NCBI RefSeq assembly: GCF_025147765.1
Contig: NZ_CP102265.1
Coordinates: forward strand, 1,737,001 to 1,801,000
Source of the DNA: Blautia obeum ATCC 29174
GTDB taxonomy: Bacteria > Bacillota > Clostridia > Lachnospirales > Lachnospiraceae
DNA length: 64,000 bases
Direction of reading: 5' to 3'
Shown: positions 35,753 through 44,490 of the stretch, piece by piece
Layout: every line of letters begins with the position of its first letter
Numbering within the stretch: position 1 is the stretch's first letter
Translations under genes and position numbers: made by a program
The notes under the pieces: model-generated
What the model saw: the letters and a program-made list of their open reading frames with translations, nothing else
What the model was told of the DNA's origin: nothing
Database searches by the model: none

Positions 35753-36433
35753 ATGAACAGGAAAAACAGGAAAGAAAAAGAACAGAATACGGATGTATCA
35801 AAGCAGATCTGTGTTCATAAGACACAGAATACGTTACTGGAATTTAATAGCTTTTTGCGGATGGCAGAACCAAAGGATTTCTGGCATCTTCACGAAGACT
35901 TTGCCAGCGATTATTCCAGGATCCGGGCTGTTATGGTTGACTACAGCAAAGAAGACAGCATCAGCGTTTATGCAAATCTGAGTCCGGAAATCATAAAATA
36001 CGTGTATTCCCGTATATGGAATAATGTACAGGAATTTAAATTCTTCCAGCAAAAGATCTTTTGCGAGGATAAAAATTCCAACACGGGAAGAGTTACAGTA
36101 TTTTCCATACAGAGGAAGGTTCGCAACAACAAAGGAGAAGTTTTAAATTATCCGTGGGTTGTCAGGATACAGAATGGCACCGGTATAGCGATGCATAATG
36201 CCAATGGCGGGCAGTATTGTAAAAAAGACAGCTACCGGAAAGAAAAAGAGGTTACCATACAGCTGAAAGATGAGGAAATCTTCACACTGTTTGCAAGAAC
36301 TTCTGCTGTGATCCGGGCATTTGAACAGGACTGCATGACACGCCGCAGACAGGCTGGAAATTTCCAGAACTTGTACAGAATGGTAGAAAAACTCATTGTG
36401 GGAACTGAGGAGGAAAAAGATAATGCTGCGTAA
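35753..36433 (+). CDS. Unknown protein of the MoxR-VWA block
   Basis: This 226-residue soluble protein starts two bases after the VWA stop. The N-terminus is Lys/Glu-rich and the centre is beta-rich (GRVTVFSIQRKVRNNKGEVL). No catalytic motif or known family is recognised. Close spacing on both sides puts it in one translational unit with the VWA gene and the next gene. Confidence 0.55.
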   Translation: MNRKNRKEKEQNTDVSKQICVHKTQNTLLEFNSFLRMAEPKDFWHLHEDFASDYSRIRAVMVDYSKEDSISVYANLSPEIIKYVYSRIWNNVQEFKFFQQKIFCEDKNSNTGRVTVFSIQRKVRNNKGEVLNYPWVVRIQNGTGIAMHNANGGQYCKKDSYRKEKEVTIQLKDEEIFTLFARTSAVIRAFEQDCMTRRRQAGNFQNLYRMVEKLIVGTEEEKDNAA

Positions 36434-36893
36434 AATAATAAAGAAGAACACATTAAAATGGAAAAAAATCTATGCGGAACAGCTTCTTGATATGATGGAC
36501 GAGGAAGAAAATGCTTTACAGAAGATTTATCTGACAGGGTATGTACTTGAACTGAAAAAGGACCGGTATTTTGCCGGATGGTACAAAGGCCGGATCGTTT
36601 GCCGTTCCCTGGAGTATGCACGTTATTTTCCGAGTGCTGAGGCAGCGGAAGAGTATGTACATAAGTATCTGGGATTTGCAGGCATGACCTGTTATATCTG
36701 CCATGTAAACTGGACGCTGGCTTCCTGCGAGAGTGAAAATATGGAAGATAACTTGTTAGAGGAAAATGGTAAGATCCTTTCGTTTGCAAATTATGCAGAT
36801 GTAAAGCAATACCAGAAACAGCGAGGCATGGAACATTCTACAATGGCGATCACTTATGCAAGCCGGAAAAAGAAGATTATCCTGGCAGCATAA
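36423..36893 (+). CDS. Unknown small protein of the MoxR-VWA block
   Basis: This 156-residue protein starts at ATG 36423 with GAGGAGG 8 bases upstream and overlaps the previous gene by 11 bases. A longer frame to GTG 36396 lacks a ribosome site. It is a mixed alpha/beta protein with no recognised motif, and it is the last gene before the terminator at 36904. Confidence 0.5.
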   Translation: MLRKIIKKNTLKWKKIYAEQLLDMMDEEENALQKIYLTGYVLELKKDRYFAGWYKGRIVCRSLEYARYFPSAEAAEEYVHKYLGFAGMTCYICHVNWTLASCESENMEDNLLEENGKILSFANYADVKQYQKQRGMEHSTMAITYASRKKKIILAA

Positions 36894-36903
36894 GAACAAT
36901 TTT

Positions 36904-36929
36904 GGGGGACTGGCGAACAGTCCCCTTTT
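36904..36929 (+). terminator. Intrinsic terminator
   Basis: GGGGACTG (36904-36911... loop GCGAA) pairs with CAGTCCCC and is followed by TTTTTATA. The next gene starts 27 bases after it, so that gene needs read-through or a promoter hidden upstream. Confidence 0.75.
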
Positions 36930-36955
36930 TATATGGGAAAACAGGAGGAAATTGG

Positions 36956-39094
36956 ATGGAATGGAAGATTTATGAAGAATGGCTTGATATTACCCTGTAC
37001 CGGCAGATGACGAACCTGATCTATAAGCTGTCATCTAATGAGGAAAAATATAAAATTTATATGCAATTAAAAGAAAATGATATGTTTCTGGAAAAGCCGA
37101 AAGTAGACATGGAAACCGCTTATGGACTGCACTATCCGGGAGAAGTCCTGGAGCGTATTGGAGAAGATCTGACCTGGACAAAGCGGACATACCGTGCCCT
37201 CGGACTTGCCCTGGCGAGGATGATGCCTTTACAGGAGACCTGTATGTTCAATGGAACTCAAAAGAACCTGTTTTGGAAAAAGATGAAACAGATTCTTGGA
37301 GAGAAAGACCTGTTTTTGATCAGTATCAGTTATATCTGTGAGGAAAAGGAAAAGAATCGGTGGAAACAGGCCATGCATGCGTATCCATTTGAGCGAGCAG
37401 AAGAAATGTTGTTTGCCATGTCCATCCTTCCGGATGATGAAACACTGTGGGAAGGCATAAAACAGAAACTTGCTGACAGCTTTTCAAAGAACCGGAAGAT
37501 ATCCGTATTTACTGAATGGAATCTTTTCGTGTGGATGGTAGGCAAAGTAATGACAAAGCTTAAAGGGTATCGCAAAAAGGATCTGGATATCCTGAAACTG
37601 CTGGTAAAGTTAACAGGCACAAATGCTAAAAACGCGGATGCCGTTTTGGAAAAACGTATGCGTATGTTTGGATATTCCGACAAAGAGACCGCTTTTTTAA
37701 ATTTTGTACTGATGTATTTTGTAGAGAGACCCGATCGGATAAGCCTTTCCGGGTTGACAGCAGAAAAAATTGGTCTGAATGTATTAGAGGCATTTTTGCC
37801 TGGAAAAGAGACATATCCAGAAGAGGCTTATGTACTTTGTTCACGGATTTTAAGAACATATGGGAAACTTTCTGTCCGTATCGACGGTAAAGAACGGCTG
37901 GAAAAATGCATGAATGAAACGTTCAGGGTGGAAAATGTAAAAACGTTTCTTACGCTGTTTCCATTTAGAAGTAATGAACCGGAAGAGTGGCATTACATTG
38001 ATCTGACAGAAGAAAAATGGGATCCTCTGGTAAAAGAACTCTCTTCGGAAGAATTTGAAGCGTGTGTTACAGATACTCTGAAAGGCAAAACATACAGTAC
38101 GAAAAGTTTGCTGAAGTATCTGGAACGTTATGAAAACTTTACAGGAAGTAGATACCAGGATGTTTTCTGGAAAAAGAGTGAGCCGGAACTTTACGCGGTT
38201 TTCAACCGGCTGATCCTGCATGGGATTTTGGATGGAAAAAAGTATCTGGAAGAGTTTGTAAAGGATTATAAAAATGAAGAGCCAGATTTGGAAAAGAAAT
38301 GGGAATTTATGGCAGGATATTTAAAAAGTGAAATAAAGGGTCTTTGTAATGAGCATTCCTATCCTATGCTGAAATTTCTGATCAATGAGATTGGAATGGA
38401 TGGATGCGAATTCTTAAGCCCCTGGAGGATTTTAAAGGAAACTTTCTCCTTGGGATACTATGCTATCCAACATAGAGAGTGCGAATTTTTTTCGCCAGTT
38501 CTGGGAAAAAAGGAACACCGGGAACTGTTTTCAATGGTAGAAAAGAAATTCTTTTATGAATATCCGGATATTTATCCAGAATACCTGACGGCCTTACTTT
38601 TAAAGGAAAGTACAGCACTTTGGCTGGAACAGTCCGAAGCATATGAGCTTTCCAAATTGCTTCTTCCATTTATAAGTGATTCTTATCGAAGAGAAACCCT
38701 GTATCAGAAATATATGACAGAAGAGGATCGGAAAAGATATCAGGAACGGAAAGAATGGCTAAAGGAACAGAAAAAACGGATAGATCACTGGAAAACAGAA
38801 AAAAACATCAAACAGCAGTTTAATCAGATATTACGGGAAAACAGAAAAACGGATAAGGAGATTCAGTCTATTTATGAGTTTTACAAGAATGGTCGTTATT
38901 CATATGGCCATAAAAAGCTCTACTGTAAGATCGTTTCCTCGTATTTAAAAGATAATTTTGCAGGAACAGCGAAAAAGCCGATGGCCAAAAAGGAAGCTCT
39001 GTATCTTCTTAAACTGGCAGAAAATATGTACCAGGACGAATGCATGGAGTTACCGGAGATTACTGAATTAATAGAAAGGGCAGAGGTAGCGTGA
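36956..39094 (+). CDS. Large unknown helical protein A
   Basis: This 712-residue protein starts at ATG 36956 behind AGGAGG. It is almost wholly alpha-helical and charged, with a long Lys/Glu/Gln coiled-coil stretch at about 595-650 (RYQERKEWLKEQKKRIDHWK). No nucleotide-binding, nuclease or membrane motif is seen. Its stop overlaps the start of the 811-residue protein (ATGATG), so the two are made together. Large helical proteins next to MoxR-VWA pairs often are scaffold or substrate proteins. That is inference. Confidence 0.6.
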   Translation: MEWKIYEEWLDITLYRQMTNLIYKLSSNEEKYKIYMQLKENDMFLEKPKVDMETAYGLHYPGEVLERIGEDLTWTKRTYRALGLALARMMPLQETCMFNGTQKNLFWKKMKQILGEKDLFLISISYICEEKEKNRWKQAMHAYPFERAEEMLFAMSILPDDETLWEGIKQKLADSFSKNRKISVFTEWNLFVWMVGKVMTKLKGYRKKDLDILKLLVKLTGTNAKNADAVLEKRMRMFGYSDKETAFLNFVLMYFVERPDRISLSGLTAEKIGLNVLEAFLPGKETYPEEAYVLCSRILRTYGKLSVRIDGKERLEKCMNETFRVENVKTFLTLFPFRSNEPEEWHYIDLTEEKWDPLVKELSSEEFEACVTDTLKGKTYSTKSLLKYLERYENFTGSRYQDVFWKKSEPELYAVFNRLILHGILDGKKYLEEFVKDYKNEEPDLEKKWEFMAGYLKSEIKGLCNEHSYPMLKFLINEIGMDGCEFLSPWRILKETFSLGYYAIQHRECEFFSPVLGKKEHRELFSMVEKKFFYEYPDIYPEYLTALLLKESTALWLEQSEAYELSKLLLPFISDSYRRETLYQKYMTEEDRKRYQERKEWLKEQKKRIDHWKTEKNIKQQFNQILRENRKTDKEIQSIYEFYKNGRYSYGHKKLYCKIVSSYLKDNFAGTAKKPMAKKEALYLLKLAENMYQDECMELPEITELIERAEVA

Positions 39095-41526
39095 TGATCG
39101 AAAGAATCTTAAAGCACATGAATATTTACAGGGAAATGAAAAAAGCAGCAATTCCCCTGAACCTGATAGGAAAGAAAGGGGAAGATTCCTGTATGAATGC
39201 GGCCAGACTGGTAAATCAGCAGGAACTTTCCAGTCTGATGGAGGGGTTAAATGAGGAGACGATTTCTTCTTTGATGGACGATCCGGAAATACTCAGCTAT
39301 TTGGGTAAAATGAACAAAAAGGATTTTTCTATTTTAGAACCAGACCGCATCAGAATGGTCATAGAATGTGCGGGAAATGAAAAGCTGTCCGAATTTCCCT
39401 ATGAAAAGATTGAGAAAGTACTGGCAGATAAAGAAATCCCGGACCGGATCGTATATGTTTATCTGAAATATTATGCTTTTCTGGAACCGAAAGAAGAGTT
39501 AAAGAAACAGCTAGTAGCAAGTCTTGAGACCTGCATTGGTGAGTTTGATGTTGCCTGTGCGGGAATAAAGATACGCATGCTTTTGATAAATCCGGCTTTT
39601 TCAACGGAGCTTCTTTATGAGCTGCTCAAGGATGAGGAATCATTGGCATTACTTTTGAAGCAGGATCTGATGGAACTTGTAAATTATTTATCCGAGTTTT
39701 GTGAAGAAACGGAAAGCTTACATAAGAAGCAGCTGGAAGAATTGAGCCGGCATCCAAAAGAAATCCGGAATGGACTGGAAGTGATTCTCACTCAGATACC
39801 AAAAGAATGGCAGGCCTCTTTTCTTCACTTGTGGCTCTGGAACGAATCATTATATGCAGACATTCCAAAGCTGATAAGATTTTTGACAGGTCCGGATGCA
39901 GATTTTGAAAAGATTTCAAATGGAAAGGCAGCCTATGTGAACACTCTGTATGGAAATCCGCTTCCAGATATGGATCTTTATGAGCTCACTTTGGAAAAGA
40001 CAGAGCTTATCCTGTATGCCATTACGAAACGGAAGAAACATTTCCTGGAACTTTTGCGAAAGAATGGAGACTGGCTTATAAACCTTGACAGGAATTCGTT
40101 GATTCTGGATGAAGAGGTTTATAAAAGATGCCTGAATCTAAATACTTTAAACGAGCAAAATTTAAGGGATTGTGAATATATGGTAGTTCCCTGGAGAAAG
40201 AGTGAAGAATCACTGTTTTCGAAGCCTCGTGTATTTGAAGAATTGAAAGTCCTGTACAATGTGAAAGCAGTCTATATAGACCTGTATGATCGTTTAGCAT
40301 ACTCCAAAAGTGATGATCGTCTTCGGGTGATCCGTGAGTTGATAAAAAGAGACTGCCTGACAGATGCATTAGAGGAAAATCAGGTTGAGCGATTGGCAGA
40401 AGCTTTGTCAAAAAAGCCGCTTTCCAGATGGATGCAGGAGAATTTAAAAAACATTCTGGATCTCCGGCATGAAACAGCCATATGGATTTTGATTTTTTTA
40501 ATGGATTTCCCGGAACTTTTAAAGGATCTTACAAAGGATAATCAGGTTTACTTCCTTTTGCATAATCAGAATCTTTTAAATGGCTGTTCCGGATTACCTG
40601 CATTGATGGACAAACTGCTGGCCCAGGATCCTTCCTGGAAGAATTTAAAGACAGAATTGAATATTTCGGATGCTTTTGTCGAGGAAAATAAATCCAATAT
40701 CCAGAAGTTCATTTATGAAGGCGGCGCAGAGATCATGACTTCCTTTCTGAACAGGCAGCCGAAAAAGAAGGAAGAAATCCGAAGAATCGTAAATGCTGAG
40801 TTATTAGGAAAATTCATGGAGCTGAAATACCATGAAGGAGATCTGGGACGGGAAATTGCTTTTCCAATAAAAAGAGATACAGAAGAAATCTGGAAAGAAA
40901 AGCTGTTGCGCGTGGATTGTGGATGGGAAATCTGGGAAGAGGACAGCCTGCTTCCGGTTATGCAGATAGGAGAAGTACCGCTGCGCAGCTGCATTTCCTA
41001 TCGGAATGGTCCAAATTGTGATTGTCTGTTATCCTGTTTTGATGCAAATAAAAAAATCATATTTATCAAACACAATGGTAAAATTGTATTTCGTGCAATT
41101 CTCCGTCTGACAAAAGGTTCTTTTGTAGCTGCGGATGAAAGGAAGACGCTTGAGTTTGTTGATGTGACTGCCAAAAGCGAACCACATGAAAATAAAGCAG
41201 AAGAACTGGTTTTGTTTTTGGAACGTTATTATCAAAGCGGACTTAGCGAACAGGAAATACGAAAAGCAGTAAATTTAACTGCTATGCTGGTAAAAGAAAA
41301 AGCAGAAAAACTTGGAGCAAGGCTTGTACTTAGCAGCAGTTATAAGAATGTTCTGGAAAATAAAAACTATGTTTTGACAAACTTTTATATGTACATTTCT
41401 GCATCTAAAAATGGAAGCCAGTATCTGGACAGCCTTGGAGGGGCCGCTGGTGTCAGTGCTTCCGGAAGCTACACCTGCAATACATTTTTGCTGGAAGCAG
41501 AAGAGAGGAGAGAAGAGAGCTTATGA
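39091..41526 (+). CDS. Large unknown helical protein B with Cys-rich C-terminal domain
   Basis: This 811-residue protein has about 600 residues of helical-repeat-like sequence, then a distinct C-terminal domain (about 625-800) containing LRSCISYRNGPNCDCLLSCF and KKIIFIKHNGKIVFRAILRL. Four cysteines lie within 17 residues. The C-terminal domain vaguely recalls PcfJ-type element proteins, but the match is too weak to name. It overlaps its neighbours by four bases on both sides (ATGA junctions), so proteins A and B and the 70-residue protein form one unit. Confidence 0.6.
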   Translation: MMIERILKHMNIYREMKKAAIPLNLIGKKGEDSCMNAARLVNQQELSSLMEGLNEETISSLMDDPEILSYLGKMNKKDFSILEPDRIRMVIECAGNEKLSEFPYEKIEKVLADKEIPDRIVYVYLKYYAFLEPKEELKKQLVASLETCIGEFDVACAGIKIRMLLINPAFSTELLYELLKDEESLALLLKQDLMELVNYLSEFCEETESLHKKQLEELSRHPKEIRNGLEVILTQIPKEWQASFLHLWLWNESLYADIPKLIRFLTGPDADFEKISNGKAAYVNTLYGNPLPDMDLYELTLEKTELILYAITKRKKHFLELLRKNGDWLINLDRNSLILDEEVYKRCLNLNTLNEQNLRDCEYMVVPWRKSEESLFSKPRVFEELKVLYNVKAVYIDLYDRLAYSKSDDRLRVIRELIKRDCLTDALEENQVERLAEALSKKPLSRWMQENLKNILDLRHETAIWILIFLMDFPELLKDLTKDNQVYFLLHNQNLLNGCSGLPALMDKLLAQDPSWKNLKTELNISDAFVEENKSNIQKFIYEGGAEIMTSFLNRQPKKKEEIRRIVNAELLGKFMELKYHEGDLGREIAFPIKRDTEEIWKEKLLRVDCGWEIWEEDSLLPVMQIGEVPLRSCISYRNGPNCDCLLSCFDANKKIIFIKHNGKIVFRAILRLTKGSFVAADERKTLEFVDVTAKSEPHENKAEELVLFLERYYQSGLSEQEIRKAVNLTAMLVKEKAEKLGARLVLSSSYKNVLENKNYVLTNFYMYISASKNGSQYLDSLGGAAGVSASGSYTCNTFLLEAEERREESL

Positions 41527-41735
41527 ATATACGAAGAGCAGGAAGAAAAGTAGTAAAAAACCTACATAAAGAGTATGGCATATATCGGATCGGTTTTGTA
41601 AATATTTATGGTGAAGAAGATGAAACAGAATTGGACGCCATGAACATCAATGATCTGGAAAGATTATGGCTGTCTCTTTGTCCGGAATTTGAGTGCAAGG
41701 GAAACAGTGTATGCTATGTGGAACGGGTAGGTTAA
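41523..41735 (+). CDS. Small unknown protein (70 residues)
   Basis: This 70-residue protein is coupled by an ATGA overlap to the large protein B. It is half basic and half acidic (EEDETELDAMNINDLERLW). No family is recognised. It is the last gene of the accessory block; the sequence that follows is gene-poor, and a gene of a different kind begins at 41869. Confidence 0.5.
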   Translation: MNIRRAGRKVVKNLHKEYGIYRIGFVNIYGEEDETELDAMNINDLERLWLSLCPEFECKGNSVCYVERVG

Positions 41736-41868
41736 AAAACACCCGATGCAATTCGGGGAAAAAGTGTCTTGTAAAGGTCATTCATTGATGCTAAGATAAA
41801 ATAAACAAAAGCTTTTTCGAAAATTTCTTCATAACATAAAAAGAATAAAGAGGGAGGTGACAGCGAAC

Positions 41869-42714
41869 GTGGCAGATGAAAAAATTGTGCCAGAGAACGG
41901 ATTGGAAGTACGTTACGAAAGATATAAAGGTATTATTAAGAATTTTACACTCATGAGTGACATATTTATGAGAAATGTTTTCAAACAGAGAGAATGCTTG
42001 GAATATGTTCTGCAGGTCATTATGGAAAAACAGGATCTGAAAGTAATTGATCAGATCATCCAGAAGGATTATAAGAATCTGCAGGGACGATCCGCAATCA
42101 TGGACTGTGTTGCCAGAGATTCCGAAGGCAAACAGTTTGACGTGGAGATCCAGCAGGATAATGAAGGTGCATCACCTAAGAGGGCACGTTACCATAGTGG
42201 TTTGATGGACATGAACACTTTAAATCCGGGTCAGGATTTTGATGAATTACCGGAAAGCTATGTGATCTTTATTACCAGGGATGACATCCTTGGGTATGGC
42301 TTTCCTATTTACCATATTGACAGGCATATCAAAGAAGCCGATGATAGCTTTCAGGACGAAGCACATATTATATATGTGAATTCCAGAAAACAGGAAGACA
42401 CAGAACTTGGGAGACTTATGCATGATCTGCATTGTAAGAATGCGGATGAAATGCACAGTCCAGTTCTTGCAAAGAGGGTACATGAATTAAAAGACACGCA
42501 GAAAGGGGTTGAGCTTATGTGCCATGAAATGGAGAAAATTTATAGCGAGGGAATGGAAAGCGGCGAAAAGCGCGGTGAATTAAAGGCTAAAAAGGAAACA
42601 GCCCTTTCACTTGCTGAAATGGGATTACCTGTTGAAAAAATCGCAAAAGCTGTAAACCATAATGTGAAAGACGTCCAGAAGTGGATTGACGAAACTTTGT
42701 GTGTAACAAAATAA
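41869..42714 (+). CDS. Rpn/PD-(D/E)XK nuclease-family transposase-like protein
   Basis: The preferred start is GTG 41869, 8 bases after GGAGGTGA, giving 281 residues. GTG 41857 lies inside that ribosome site. The PD-(D/E)XK core has FMRNVF, then GRSAIMDCVARDSEGKQFDVEIQ with the Asp and Glu of the active site. The C-terminus is a helical tail (EKIYSEGMESGEK...) ending in a small helix-turn-helix. This is the Rpn/PDDEXK_2 group, recombination-promoting nucleases that occur in multiple copies. A partial relative at 48056 stands at the other end of the defence-like cassette. Confidence 0.85.
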   Translation: MADEKIVPENGLEVRYERYKGIIKNFTLMSDIFMRNVFKQRECLEYVLQVIMEKQDLKVIDQIIQKDYKNLQGRSAIMDCVARDSEGKQFDVEIQQDNEGASPKRARYHSGLMDMNTLNPGQDFDELPESYVIFITRDDILGYGFPIYHIDRHIKEADDSFQDEAHIIYVNSRKQEDTELGRLMHDLHCKNADEMHSPVLAKRVHELKDTQKGVELMCHEMEKIYSEGMESGEKRGELKAKKETALSLAEMGLPVEKIAKAVNHNVKDVQKWIDETLCVTK

Positions 42715-42732
42715 TTGAAAAATCATTATAAA

Positions 42733-42761
42733 AGGGCAGGTCTGATTAGACTTGCCTTTTT
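42733..42761 (+). terminator. Intrinsic terminator of the Rpn gene
   Basis: GGGCAGGTCT (42734-42743) pairs with AGACTTGCC (with one G:T) and is followed by a T-run. Confidence 0.75.
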
Positions 42762-42765
42762 GCAA

Positions 42766-43353
42766 TACAGTATATTTAGTTTTTTCAAAAAAGATGAAGG
42801 AGCAAATATGGGAAAAAGATCTGTTCGAATAAATACTTTCTTTGTCTATAATTTGTGATTTTTGTTGTTTTATTTCGTATTATTTTTTAAGAGTTAAAAT
42901 TGTGTATTTAAAATTCAAGCTCTAATTGTAACAAAATAGTTCTAGCCCAAAATTAGAAGGAGAATATATGCATATGATCATCAAAAAAAGAAAAATGTCT
43001 ATCTTTATTGCAAAGTCCTTACATTGCCCCATATTCAATCAAAAGTATAGATAATGAAGCGTTACATGAAGAAGAATTGGAAAAAAATAGTTGTTTCAGC
43101 CAATGAACTCACAGTCCATTCCGTTGAAAAAAATTGCAACAATATCGTATTCGTTGCCATAAGAATGGTAATATAGCTGCTTTTACAATAAAAAATTTTA
43201 CAAAAGATCAATTATTTTTAACTGAATACCTGCAAAATAAACTGCATTCATTTAATGAATTGATATATTTCCCTAAAAATCAAGGTTTTTATAGGATTTT
43301 GAAACAAAAACAGGTAGTATTTGACACTACCTTTCAAAAATGGGAGGGGAACA
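42766..43353 (+). other. AT-rich gap with decayed coding scraps
   Basis: No intact gene is seen. A 16-codon frame near 42808 and a 28-codon frame near 42968 each have an AGGAG-like site. A longer coding-like piece (43134-43353, with NIAAFTIKNFTKDQLFL and GFYRILKQKQVVFD) has no good start and stops in all frames upstream. It could be the remains of a third gene of the cassette that follows. Confidence 0.35.
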
Positions 43354-44490
43354 ATGAAAATAAACGGAGTTACCATACAGATGCTCCCTGCTGCTTCAGG
43401 AGACTGTATATATTTGGAATTTCCAGATTCCGATTTTAGAATGTTGATTGATGGAGGTTATGCCAAAACCTATCAAAAGTACTTGAAAAAATTTTTGCTC
43501 AAACTGGCTGCCGAAGGAAAACGATTAAATTTAATCGTAGTCACTCATATAGATGATGATCATATCAGTGGAATTAGGGCATTATTGAAAGAGAACGGGG
43601 ATTCGAGAAACCCTAAAATCATAGAGATTGATGAAATCTGGTTTAACAGTTTGAATCAATGTATTACGTCTCGAAACGCAGAACAAGGGATGTCCTTTGC
43701 AGTCAAAATCATTTTAAAAAGTATGTGTTCAACAGACATTGATTTTGAATGTGAATATAAAAAGCAAAATATAAGTTATACCAACGGAAAAAATCTCGCA
43801 GAGCTCATTCAAGCCGGAGGATACCGTTGGAATGCATCAGTTGTAAATAATTTAGTGAGTAAGGGACAAATTGTCCAATTTGGAGATCTAAAAATCACAA
43901 TATTAAATCCAGGTATCGAAACATTAACTAAGATGGGTAAAAAATGGCTTTATCATTTAAAACAAATAAACTCAAATAATATAGAAATCACTAGAGACCC
44001 ATTGTTTGATGCTGCCTTTGAGGGGTTTTTATTAAATAATGAAAAAAATATAGAGTTTAAACAGGAAAATATTTCGTATTCCAGCGAGGATTTGGATTGG
44101 TTGGATAAATATGCGGAATATAAAGACATAGAAATGGATTCTAAAATAACAAACTGTTCCTCCATTGCAATTTTGATTGACTATAAAGATATAAAAATGC
44201 TTTTTCCGGGAGATAGTCCAATTCAGCTTTTTGAAAATGAATTGCCTAAGATACTTGATGTCATAAAACTTCCCCATCATGGTTCAGCTAAGAACATTTC
44301 CCTGGAATTTATAAAAAATACAAAGGTAAAATATTATTTGCTGTCAACTGATGGAAAGCGATATATTGATCATCCCGGAAAAGCAGTAATCGCAAATATA
44401 ATAAAAAATACAGGCAATAATACAGAACTTATTAAAAACTACGAAATTAAATTTCTTAAAGGATTGGGAAAATTAGATGCAGAAGATTGA
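43354..44490 (+). CDS. Metallo-beta-lactamase-fold hydrolase (ComEC-like)
   Basis: This 378-residue soluble protein starts at ATG 43354 behind GGGAGGGG. Metal-binding motifs are visible: IDGG near residue 32, VVTHIDDDH at 62-70 (the HxDxDH variant used by ComEC/Rec2 domains rather than HxHxDH), LFPGDS and LPHHGS near 305. The last motif is also ComEC-typical. The fold would hydrolyse a phosphodiester or nucleotide substrate. An insert of about 150 residues in the middle is unique. The gene overlaps the protease gene by 14 bases, so the two are coupled. It belongs to an AT-rich cassette. Confidence 0.82.
   Translation: MKINGVTIQMLPAASGDCIYLEFPDSDFRMLIDGGYAKTYQKYLKKFLLKLAAEGKRLNLIVVTHIDDDHISGIRALLKENGDSRNPKIIEIDEIWFNSLNQCITSRNAEQGMSFAVKIILKSMCSTDIDFECEYKKQNISYTNGKNLAELIQAGGYRWNASVVNNLVSKGQIVQFGDLKITILNPGIETLTKMGKKWLYHLKQINSNNIEITRDPLFDAAFEGFLLNNEKNIEFKQENISYSSEDLDWLDKYAEYKDIEMDSKITNCSSIAILIDYKDIKMLFPGDSPIQLFENELPKILDVIKLPHHGSAKNISLEFIKNTKVKYYLLSTDGKRYIDHPGKAVIANIIKNTGNNTELIKNYEIKFLKGLGKLDAED

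Larger units (their letters stand above)
14530..41735 (+). mobile_element. Probable defective mobile element / accessory island
   Basis: Some 27 kb of co-directional genes combine an ERF annealing protein, a CHC2 primase-like protein, DUF3268 zinc-ribbon, S1 and cold-shock proteins, a surface adhesin, a RecD2-like helicase and a MoxR-VWA set. This is a typical cargo of large conjugative or phage-like elements in Clostridia. No integrase, relaxase, T4SS or clear attachment repeats are seen, so the borders are approximate. The left border is suggested by the orphan promoter at 14475. Confidence 0.45.
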
